Below the pieces are notes generated by a model, which was not told the DNA's origin, did not search any database, and worked only from the letters and a program-made list of their open reading frames with translations. Shown piece by piece: positions 27,664-34,623 of a DNA stretch of 64,000 nt (the first letter of the stretch is position 1; the number at the start of each line of letters is the position of its first letter). The stretch lies in the NCBI GenBank assembly GCA_046160485.1, contig JBJXGV010000038.1, forward strand, positions 1 to 64,000. The letters run 5' to 3'. The DNA is from JBJXGV01 sp046160485 (GTDB lineage: Bacteria; Orphanbacterota; Orphanbacteria; JBJXGV01). A program made the translations under genes and the position numbers.

Positions 27664-28763
27664 GCGCGCTCCGGCGCACTCGCGGCGAGCGCGTCGAGGA
27701 TGCGGCCAATGAGCCCCGGGCCTTCGTAGATGAGCCCGGTGTAGAGCTGGATCAGATCGGCGCCCGCGTCGAGGCGCGCGCGTGCATCCGCGGCTGACAT
27801 GATGCCGCCGACGCCGATGAGCGCAAGCCGCGAGCCGGCGCGCGAACGAGCGCGCGCGATCGCCGCCTGCGCGCTCTCGCGAATCGGCGCGCCCGACAAC
27901 CCGTACCGCGCCTGCGAGAGCAAACCCGCGCGCTCGACGGGAAGCGTATTCGTCAGCACGAGCCCAGCGAGCCCGCGCGCCACGGCGATCTCGACGATCT
28001 CGTCGATGAGCGTGGGGTCGAGATCGGGCGAGAGTTTCGCGAAGAGCGGGCGTGCCGCGTGGCCGTCGCGCGCCGCGAGTTCCGCGTTGGCGCGCGCCAC
28101 GGAATCGAGTAGCGCGTCGATCCGCCCCGACTCCTGAAGACGCGTGAGCCCCGGCGTGTTCGGCGAACTCACGTTGACGACGATGAAATCCGCGTGCGGT
28201 GTCGCGTGCGCGAGACAAGCGACGTAGTCCGCCGCGGCGTCCTCGACCGCAGTCTCGCGCATCTTGCCGATGCTGATCGCGATCGGAACCGCGACGGCGC
28301 GCCACGCGGCCGACGCCTTCACCTCCGCGACGCGGCCCGCGACGAGAGCGGCGCCCGCGTTCGGAAACCCGAGCGCGTTCGCGAGCGCGCGCTCGCGCGG
28401 CATGCGCGCCACGCGCGGCGGCGGATTGCCGGCCTGCGCGCGCGGCGTGATCGTCCCGATCTCGAGGAAGCCGAAGCCGAGCGCCGCCAGACCCGGCAGC
28501 GCGAGCGCGTCTTTGTCGTAGCCGGCCGCGAGGCCGACCGGATTCGGGAAGCGGATTCCGGCGATGGTGCGCGCGAGCCGATCCGCGGCGCGCGATGAAC
28601 GCGGTGCGCCGCTCGCAGCGCCGAGCAGCGCGGTGCGAGGGCCGATCACCTTCAAAAGCGCGAGGGTCACGCGATGTGCCTTTTCCGGTTCGAGCGCGAA
28701 TACGAACGGACGGAGCCAACGATAGAGGCCACACGATTCCGCCGGCAGGCTGCCTCTACTCAT
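27660..28763 (-). CDS. pyrD: Dihydroorotate dehydrogenase (quinone), class 2
   Basis: A 367-residue membrane-associated enzyme of pyrimidine synthesis. The class 2 N-terminal helical extension (YRWLRPFVFALEPEKAHRVTLALL) is present, and the catalytic base is a serine (FIVVNVSSPNTPGL). FMN-site motifs are NPVGLAAGYDKD and LIGVGGIMSAADA. ATG 28763 lacks a Shine-Dalgarno sequence, but a promoter-like pair lies only ten bases upstream, so the mRNA may be almost leaderless. It oxidises dihydroorotate with quinone. The reductive pyrimidine breakdown genes nearby serve the opposite direction of metabolism. Confidence 0.92.
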   Translation of the reverse strand: MSRGSLPAESCGLYRWLRPFVFALEPEKAHRVTLALLKVIGPRTALLGAASGAPRSSRAADRLARTIAGIRFPNPVGLAAGYDKDALALPGLAALGFGFLEIGTITPRAQAGNPPPRVARMPRERALANALGFPNAGAALVAGRVAEVKASAAWRAVAVPIAISIGKMRETAVEDAAADYVACLAHATPHADFIVVNVSSPNTPGLTRLQESGRIDALLDSVARANAELAARDGHAARPLFAKLSPDLDPTLIDEIVEIAVARGLAGLVLTNTLPVERAGLLSQARYGLSGAPIRESAQAAIARARSRAGSRLALIGVGGIMSAADARARLDAGADLIQLYTGLIYEGPGLIGRILDALAASAPERA

Positions 28764-28773
28764 TCGACGGGCA

Positions 28774-28803
28774 ACGCTAGCACCCGGCGCGCGCAAGGGT
28801 CAA
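28774..28803 (-). promoter_or_regulatory. Candidate promoter of pyrD-proline dehydrogenase operon
   Basis: On the minus strand TTGACC (28803-28798) is followed after 18 bases by TAGCGT (28779-28774), then only ten bases to the pyrD start codon. A typical start site would leave a leader of three or four bases, in keeping with the absence of a Shine-Dalgarno sequence. Confidence 0.4.
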
Positions 28804-28902
28804 GGACTCGCGCGTGAAACTCGCGCGCGTCACGCGGGCACCGGGCGCGCGATCGCAAGCAGCGCGCGCCCGCCGGGCGTCCCGCCTCCAACGCACTTCT
28901 CG

Positions 28903-28929
28903 TTGACGCGAAGGCGGGCGTCTGATACT
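28903..28929 (+). promoter_or_regulatory. Candidate promoter of fabL, leaderless
   Basis: TTGACG (28903-28908) and a -10-like GATACT (28924-28929, short 15-base spacer) end eight bases before the ATG at 28938. The geometry matches the nrfH promoter at 57131 almost base for base: TTGACG lies 35 bases from the ATG here and 36 there. Confidence 0.35.
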
Positions 28930-28937
28930 TGAGCGTC

Positions 28938-29693
28938 ATGGGAACCCTCGACGGGAAGTTTGCGCTCATCACGGGCGGCTCGCGCGGCATCGGACGCGCG
29001 GCGGCGGCGCGTCTCGCGGACGCAGGCGCGGCCGTCGCGTTCACGTGGCTATCGAATCGCGCCGGCGCCGACGAAACGGAAGCCCTGCTTCGAGACAAGA
29101 CAGCGAACGTCCTCTCGATCCGCGCGAACGTCGGCAATGAGGAACACCTCGACAAAGTCTTCGCCGAGGTGCGCGAGGCGTTCGGCGCGCTCGACATCTT
29201 CGTGTCGAACGCTGCGTCGGGAATCATGAAGCCCGCGGTCGAGCTCACTGAGAAGGATTGGGCGCGATCGATGGACGTCAACGCGCTCGCTCTCTTGCGT
29301 GGTGCGCAGCGCGCGGTGCCGCTCATGCGCGGGCGCGACGCGCGCATCCTCGCGATTTCGAGCAGCGGCGCGATGCGCGTCATACGGGACTACGCGGCGG
29401 TCGGCGCGTCGAAGGCCGCGCTCGAAGCGCTCGTCCGTTATCTCGCGGCAGAACTCGCGCCGCAAGGCATCGTCGTCAACGCGGTCAGCGCCGGTGTGAC
29501 CGATACCAACTCGCTGCGCTTTCTCACCGGCTGGGAGGACTTGCTGCACGACACCGCGACGCGCACTCCGGCCGGCCGCCCCGGCACGCCCGCGGACATC
29601 GCCGACATCATCTACCTGCTCTCGCTTCCCGAGGCGCGCTGGATCGTCGGCCAGACGATCATCGCGGACGGCGGCCACTCGCTTCTCGCGTAG
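28938..29693 (+). CDS. fabL: FabL-type enoyl-[acyl-carrier-protein] reductase (NADPH)
   Basis: A 251-residue short-chain dehydrogenase. The cofactor loop is GGSRGIGRAAAARLADAG. The features that mark FabL among SDRs are SNAASGIMKPAVELTEKDW, the YAAVGASKAALEALVRYLA helix with the Y-x6-K pair, VNAVSAGVTDTNSL, and the GQTIIADGGHSLL ending. The enzyme carries out the last reduction of fatty acid elongation, and FabL enzymes are intrinsically less sensitive to triclosan than FabI. ATG 28938 is used; an in-frame TTG lies nine bases earlier. No Shine-Dalgarno sequence is visible. A generic SDR is the alternative. Confidence 0.8.
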   Translation: MGTLDGKFALITGGSRGIGRAAAARLADAGAAVAFTWLSNRAGADETEALLRDKTANVLSIRANVGNEEHLDKVFAEVREAFGALDIFVSNAASGIMKPAVELTEKDWARSMDVNALALLRGAQRAVPLMRGRDARILAISSSGAMRVIRDYAAVGASKAALEALVRYLAAELAPQGIVVNAVSAGVTDTNSLRFLTGWEDLLHDTATRTPAGRPGTPADIADIIYLLSLPEARWIVGQTIIADGGHSLLA

Positions 29694-29710
29694 CGTCGGC
29701 TCGTTAGAGA

Positions 29711-29842
29711 CTGCCGCCGAGTTTGTGAGCCCTCCGGCGCGGCGGCGCGAGCATGAAGAAGTTCGCGTTGCGCTGCATGCGCGCGCCGTGCGACAATCCA
29801 CACGCCTCTCCTGCAACTCACCAACATTGGAGGTCCGCTATG
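29711..29842 (+). repeat. Duplicated leader, copy 1
   Basis: This 132-base leader aligns without gaps to 32971-33102, upstream of the third paralog. Shared parts include GCATGAAGAAGTT-like text, GTGCGACAATCC, CACGCCTCTCCT and ACCAACATTGGAGGTCC. It contains the ribosome site GGAGG and a GACAAT hexamer (29792-29797) with TTGCGC (29768-29773) 18 bases before, a plausible promoter. An in-frame ATGAAGAAG at 29753 opens a 29-codon extension in both copies, but it lacks a ribosome site. Confidence 0.7.
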
Positions 29843-30685
29843 ATCCTCCGAAGCACCGTCGCCGCCGCCCTCGCACTGCTCTTCGCGTCACTCCCAGCGA
29901 CCACTCACGGGCTCGAACCCTACGCGATCAAGGAGGGAAGCAACCAGAACGTGTCGTCGGGCCCATGCGCACTCGCGGGGAACACGAACGGCACCGCAGC
30001 GAACTACCGCTGGTACAACGTCTGCTCCGGCTACATTTGGATCTTCTCGACCGGCTCACAGGGTGAGGCCGTGGGCGTGTTGTTCGGTGGGCCACTGCAG
30101 CCCGAGGTTAACGACACGAATACGGTCAAGCGCGCGATCACCTACTGGCGAAACGTCGTCCCAAACTACTTCCAAACGGTCGACGTGTTCGTCGACATCG
30201 ACAGCAACGGCGATGGCTGTCCCGACGGAGTCCTCGCAAGCGACATCCGCTTGGATCCCGGCCTCCGCTGGAACTGCTCGAACTTCGACGCGCCGATTCC
30301 GTCGGGAATCACGCACCTGATTGTACGAGGCTGCTGGTGCGCTGGCGGCGCCGCGCCCACCATCGCGACGGACGGGCCCTTCAACGACACATGCGACCCC
30401 AACGCCATTCAACGCTCGTACTATTACGGCATCAACGGCTCCGCGTGCCTTGCGTGGGTCGGCCCCGACGGCACCTACGACAACTTTCTGTACTGGTTGA
30501 TTCTCGATGGGCCGCCGACCGGCGCATGCTGCTACCCGGACGCGACGTGTGAGGACCTCGCGGAAGACGCGTGTGCCGAGGCCGGCGGCGCGTGGAATCC
30601 GAACACACCGTGCGTGCCCGCTTTGTGCCCGCCGAACACCGTCGAGTCGAAATCGTGGGGCGAGATCAAGGGGCTCTATCGCTAG
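29840..30685 (+). CDS. Secreted Cys-rich repeat protein, paralog 1 (one repeat)
   Basis: A 281-residue exported protein. ATG 29840 follows GGAGG and opens a signal peptide (MILRSTVAAALALLFASLPA). The N-terminal domain (about residues 24-230) is shared by the three paralogs: GPCALAGNTNGTAANYRWYN, CSGYIWIF, GGPLQPEVNDTNTVKRAITYW, DSNGDGCPDGVLASD. One Cys-rich repeat follows (GACCYPDATCEDLAEDAC, GGAWNPNTPC). The C-terminus is VESKSWGEIKGLYR, near-identical in all three paralogs. Function is unknown; a secreted or surface structural role is inference. Confidence 0.75.
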   Translation: MILRSTVAAALALLFASLPATTHGLEPYAIKEGSNQNVSSGPCALAGNTNGTAANYRWYNVCSGYIWIFSTGSQGEAVGVLFGGPLQPEVNDTNTVKRAITYWRNVVPNYFQTVDVFVDIDSNGDGCPDGVLASDIRLDPGLRWNCSNFDAPIPSGITHLIVRGCWCAGGAAPTIATDGPFNDTCDPNAIQRSYYYGINGSACLAWVGPDGTYDNFLYWLILDGPPTGACCYPDATCEDLAEDACAEAGGAWNPNTPCVPALCPPNTVESKSWGEIKGLYR

Positions 30686-30747
30686 GGATCGCGCGTAGCG
30701 CACCAATCGCGCGCCCGCAGTGGGGCAGCGCAAGACCGAAAACGCGA

Positions 30748-30776
30748 TTGAACGCCGCGCGCTCGCGTGAGACAAT
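30748..30776 (+). promoter_or_regulatory. Candidate promoter of Cys-rich paralog 2
   Basis: TTGAAC (30748-30753) and GACAAT (30771-30776) are 17 bases apart. The GACAAT hexamer also precedes paralogs 1 (29792) and 3 (33052) at a comparable distance from the start codon, which supports it as the -10 element of this family. Confidence 0.55.
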
Positions 30777-30820
30777 GCCCGGGCCGCTCCCGAATCTCAC
30801 CAAATCTTAGGAGGTCCACG

Positions 30821-32686
30821 ATGTTCCTCCGCACGATCGTCTCCACCGCGCTCGCATTCCTCTTCGCGTTCTCTCCGACGACCGCCAACGCGCTCGAAGC
30901 AACGCCGTTCAAGGAAAGCCGCGGCGCCGACCTCTCGCAGGGCCCGTGCGCGCTCGCAACCAACACGAACGGCACCGCCGCGAACTACCGCTGGTACAAC
31001 GTCTGCTCGGGCTACATCTGGATCTTCGCCAGTCTGACCGACGGCGAGAGCAATGGCGTTCTCTATGGCGGCCCTTTGCAGCCTGCAGTCAACGATGCAA
31101 ACACCGTCAAGCGTGCGATTACGTACTTTCGAAACGTCGTTCAAAACTATTCGCAGACGGTGGACGTGTTTCTCGACTCCGACTCGAACGGTGACGGCTG
31201 TCCCGACGCCGTCCTGGCGAGCGACCTCAATCTCGATCCTGGGTTGCGATGGAACTGCTCGGAGTTCAACTCATCGATCCCACCGGGCGTCACGCACGTC
31301 ATTGTTCGAACGGTTCATCACGGTGGTGCGTCGCCGACATGGGCGACCGACGGACCTTTTACCGACGTGTGCGATCCCGATCCGATTCAGCGCTCCTACT
31401 ACTACGGCATAAATGGCTCCGCCTGTACGCCGTGGGACGGCCCAACCGCGCGCACGGACAATTTCCTCGGATGGCTTATCGTCGACGGCACTCCGGGCCC
31501 TCCCGTTCCAGTCGCGTGTTGCTTAGCGGACGGTTCGTGCCAGGATGTGACGCCCGACGAGTGCATCGCGATCGGCGGAGTCCCAAACACGCTCGGTTCG
31601 ACGTGTGCGACCGTCGCGTGCCCGCAGCCGCCCGCGCCCCAGGCGTGCTGCTTTACCAACGGCTCGTGCAGCGATCTCTTCGCGAACGCATGCACAGCCC
31701 AGGGAGGAACGCCGCAGGGCGCCGGCACGAACTGCGCAACGTTCAGCTGTCCGCAGCCGCCGCCGCCGCAGGCGTGCTGCTTCGCGAACGGAAACTGCAG
31801 CGATGTTTTGCCCAACACATGCAGCGCGTCCGGCGGAATTCCGCAAGGAAGCGGCACGAACTGCGCGACGACTGTGTGCCTCGGTTCAATCCCAATTGCG
31901 TGCTGCTTCAACGACGGGACGTGCGCCGACCTGACGCCATTTGAGTGCGCCATCGCGGGTGGTGCGCCTGAAGGCTCGGGATCGAGCTGCGCGACCACGC
32001 CGTGCCCGCCACCAGAGGCGTGCTGCCTCCCTGATGGGACATGCGCCGATATGCTGGTGTCACTCTGCTTGGCCGGCGGCGGCGCACCGCTGGGCGCGGG
32101 AACGTCGTGCGCGACCACATTGTGCTCGGCAACGGAGGCGTGCTGCTTCTTGAGCGGTGCTTGCGCGAGTTTCTCGCCCGAGGGCTGCATTGCTCTGGGT
32201 GGGATCCCACAGGGCGCCGGCACGACGTGCGCCGGGGTTAATTGCCCGTCGTCACCGCCGCCGTCGGGCGCGTGCTGCTTCCCCGACGCATCGTGCGCGG
32301 TTCTGACAGCGGCGGATTGTGCCGCGAGCGGCGGCGTCTACGTCGGCGACAACGTGACGTGCATACAGGCGAACTGTGACGTGCCGGGACTGACGGGCGC
32401 TTGCTGCTTCCCCGACGGTTCGTGCCTGATTCTGTCAGCGGCGGATTGCACCGCGAGCGGCGGCTTCTACAGGGGCGACAACGTGACATGCGCGGACGCG
32501 AACTGCTCTGGGCCGGGACCGCTCGGCGCGTGCTGCTTGCCCGGTGCCATTTGCGTGCAATCGACAGTCGACCAATGCGTGCAAGCCGGTGGCACATGGT
32601 TCCCGAACACGCCGTGTTCAGACACCGTTTGCACGACCGCGGTCGAGTCGAAGACGTGGGGGCAGATCAAGGCGCTGTTTAGGTAG
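30821..32686 (+). CDS. Secreted Cys-rich repeat protein, paralog 2 (nine repeats)
   Basis: A 621-residue exported protein; TAGGAGG precedes ATG 30821. Signal peptide 1-24, then the family N-terminal domain to about residue 228. Nine repeats of 37-42 residues follow, each with six cysteines in the pattern ACCxxxGxC, a cysteine 6-8 on, GG, then CAT..C; examples are QACCFTNGSCSDLFANAC and EACCLPDGTCADM. Pro-rich linkers (CPQPPPPQ) join some. All cysteines are paired in number, so disulfide-bonded modules outside the cytoplasm are likely. It ends VESKTWGQIKALFR. Repeat number is the main difference from the paralogs (1 and 6). Confidence 0.75.
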   Translation: MFLRTIVSTALAFLFAFSPTTANALEATPFKESRGADLSQGPCALATNTNGTAANYRWYNVCSGYIWIFASLTDGESNGVLYGGPLQPAVNDANTVKRAITYFRNVVQNYSQTVDVFLDSDSNGDGCPDAVLASDLNLDPGLRWNCSEFNSSIPPGVTHVIVRTVHHGGASPTWATDGPFTDVCDPDPIQRSYYYGINGSACTPWDGPTARTDNFLGWLIVDGTPGPPVPVACCLADGSCQDVTPDECIAIGGVPNTLGSTCATVACPQPPAPQACCFTNGSCSDLFANACTAQGGTPQGAGTNCATFSCPQPPPPQACCFANGNCSDVLPNTCSASGGIPQGSGTNCATTVCLGSIPIACCFNDGTCADLTPFECAIAGGAPEGSGSSCATTPCPPPEACCLPDGTCADMLVSLCLAGGGAPLGAGTSCATTLCSATEACCFLSGACASFSPEGCIALGGIPQGAGTTCAGVNCPSSPPPSGACCFPDASCAVLTAADCAASGGVYVGDNVTCIQANCDVPGLTGACCFPDGSCLILSAADCTASGGFYRGDNVTCADANCSGPGPLGACCLPGAICVQSTVDQCVQAGGTWFPNTPCSDTVCTTAVESKTWGQIKALFR

Positions 32687-32698
32687 CGCGACGTCGAG

Positions 32699-32730
32699 GC
32701 GCGCGGCGACGAGACATCTTCGCCGCGCGC
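32699..32730. terminator. Strong hairpin after paralog 2
   Basis: An 11-base perfect stem, GCGCGCGGCGA (32699-32709) with TCGCCGCGCGC (32720-32730), lies 13 bases after the stop. The same hairpin recurs at 34590-34621 after paralog 3, so it moved with the duplication. It has no long T-tract and may act in both directions. Confidence 0.6.
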
Positions 32731-32732
32731 GG

Positions 32733-32960
32733 CTAGTAGAAGACGATCGGATTCGAGAAGAGGAGCGGCGCGGGCGTGAGGTAGACCTCGACGCGCACGA
32801 AGCACGGGCGGTCGATGCGTATTCGCGTTCGTCGCGATAGCTCGATGAGCGTTGCGCGATCGGTGTAGTCGACGTCGCCGACATTGGCGTCGCGACTGAG
32901 AACGTCGGCGTCACCGTGAGTGGCGCCGCGCAGGAGCCGCACTTCAGTGTCCGCGGGTAT
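32733..32960 (-). pseudogene. Truncated C-terminal remnant of the PHP-like gene
   Basis: This stretch encodes about 75 residues closely matching the last part of the protein encoded at 34624-36642: DADVxxRDxNVxxVDYxDRAT, then IDRPCFVRVEVYL, then APLLFSNPIVFY and the stop. The matching frame ends upstream at an in-frame TAG, there is no start or signal sequence, and the rest of the gene is missing. It is a by-product of the duplication that made paralogs 2 and 3: the 3' end of the convergent neighbour was carried along. Confidence 0.85.
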
Positions 32961-32970
32961 TCGCTAGAAA

Positions 32971-33102
32971 TCTCCGCCGATGTCGTAAGAGCCTCCGCGC
33001 GGCGGCGCGCTCATGAAGAAGTTCTCGCTGCATCGCAGGAGCGCGCCGTGCGACAATCCGCACGCCTCTCCTACAACTCACCAACATTGGAGGTCCGCCA
33101 TG
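32971..33102 (+). repeat. Duplicated leader, copy 2
   Basis: Gap-free counterpart of 29711-29842, including GTGCGACAATCC, CACGCCTCTCCT and ACCAACATTGGAGGTCCGCC, which drives and translates paralog 3. It begins directly after the PHP remnant, so the junction of two duplicated units lies at about 32960-32971. The remainder of 32687-33099 is covered by the hairpin and the remnant. Confidence 0.7.
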
Positions 33103-34577
33103 ATCCTCCGTATCCTCGTCGCCGCCACCCTCGCCCTGCTCGTCGCGTCACTCCCAGCGACAACTCACGGGCTCGAACCCTACGCAATCAAGGAGGGAAG
33201 CAATCCGAACTTGTCGTCGGGCCCATGCGCCCTCGCGGGCAACACGAACGGCACCGCCGCGAACTACCGCTGGTACAACGCCTGCTCCGGTTACATCTGG
33301 ATCTTCGCGGGCTTGGAAGAGGGCGAGAGCAACGGCGTACTCTACGGCGGCCCGTTTCAACCAGCGGTCAACGACGGCAACACGGTTCGGCGCGCAATCA
33401 CCTACTGGAGAAACGTCGCGCCGGGCTACGGGCAAACGGTCGATATCTTTCTCGACTCGGATACCGACGGCGATGGCTGCCCCGATGCCGTCCTCGCGAG
33501 CGACTTCAACCTCGATCCGGGGCTGCGGTGGAATTGCTCGGAGTTCAACGCACCGATCCCGACAGGCGTGACGCACGTCGTAGTTCGCACAGTGCATCAT
33601 GGCGGCGCGTCGCCGGCCTGGGCGACGGACGGGCCGTTCGCAGAAACGTGCAATCCCAATCCGATTCAACGCTCGTACTACTACGGTGTCGATGGCTCAG
33701 GTGCATTCCGTGGGTCGGCCCCAGCGGGCGCACGGACAACTTCCTCGGGTGGCTAATCGTCGACGGTACGCCGGGACCGCCCGTTCCCGTCGCGTGCTGC
33801 TTTGCCGACGGCGAGTGCCAGGACCTTCCAGCCGAGGAGTGCAGCGCCGCCGGCGGAATACCCAACATGGTCGGTACGAGCTGCGCGACTGTCTTCTGTC
33901 CGGGACCGCCAGGATCCAGGGCGTGCTGCTTTGCAGACGGCTCGTGCAGCAATCTCCTCGCGAGCGATTGCGTTGCGGCGGGCGGGACGCCGCGGGCTCC
34001 CGGTTCGACTTGCGCGACGACGATCTGCGCTGGCTCCTTACCCGTCGCGTGTTGCTTCACGGATGGCACATGCGCGGATCTGACGCCGTTCGCTTGCGCG
34101 GCGGCGGGTGGCGTAGCGCAGGGCTCGGGTTCGAGCTGCGCGACCACCACGTGCCCCGCGCCGGAAGCTTGCTGCATGGACGACGGCACGTGCACGATGC
34201 TCTTCGCCGCCGACTGCGCCGCATCGAGTGGCGTTCCCCAGGGCGCCGGCACGAACTGCGCGACGGCCACGTGTCCGCCGGCCGAGGCGTGCTGCTTGCC
34301 GAATGAAACGTGTGTCGATCGCACGCCCGCGGTTTGCGTCAGTCAAGGCGGAACCCCTCAGGGTCCCGGCACCACGTGCGTGACCGTCGCATGCCCCACG
34401 CTGACACGCGGTGCGTGCTGCGTGGCGGGTGGCATTTGCGTCGCGGACGCGTTCGAGTTCGAGTGCAACCAATCGGGCGGGACTTGGTATCCAAACACAC
34501 CGTGCGACCCAACTCTCTGTCTCGCCAACACCGTCGAATCGAAGACGTGGGGGCAGATCAAGGGGCTGTTTAGGTAG
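33100..34577 (+). pseudogene. Secreted Cys-rich repeat protein, paralog 3 (six repeats), with a one-base frameshift
   Basis: ATG 33100 (GGAGG upstream) opens a signal peptide and the family N-terminal domain, very close to paralogs 1 and 2. The frame is intact to YYYGVDGS, where paralog 2 reads YYYGINGSAC. One base is missing within 33697-33701, so translation runs out of frame to a stop at 33754-33756. In the frame one base back the family text resumes at CIPWVGPSGRTDNFLGWLIV (from 33702), continues through six Cys-rich repeats (VACCFADGEC, RACCFADGSC, VACCFTDGTC, EACCMDDGTC, EACCLPNETC, GACCVAGGIC) and ends VESKTWGQIKGLFR. The rest is undamaged, so the change is either very recent, an assembly error, or a phase-variable switch; no slippery heptamer is visible. 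Confidence 0.75.
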
Positions 34578-34589
34578 CGCGACGTCGAG

Positions 34590-34621
34590 GCGCGCGGCGA
34601 CGAGGCATGCTCGCCGCGCGC
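34590..34621. terminator. Bidirectional hairpin between convergent genes
   Basis: A perfect 11-base stem (34590-34600 with 34611-34621) and ten-base loop sit between the stops of paralog 3 and the PHP-like gene. It is the sister copy of the hairpin at 32699-32730. Confidence 0.65.
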
Positions 34622-34623
34622 CG

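Noticed and set aside
30821..32686. Antisense frames across the Cys-rich repeats (for example 31402-32223 minus)
   Set aside because: The repeat periodicity on the plus strand imprints similar open text on the minus strand; no start signal or family is present.
33690..33760. Programmed -1 ribosomal frameshift in paralog 3
   Set aside because: No X-XXY-YYZ heptamer or downstream structure is evident; the missing base is simpler.
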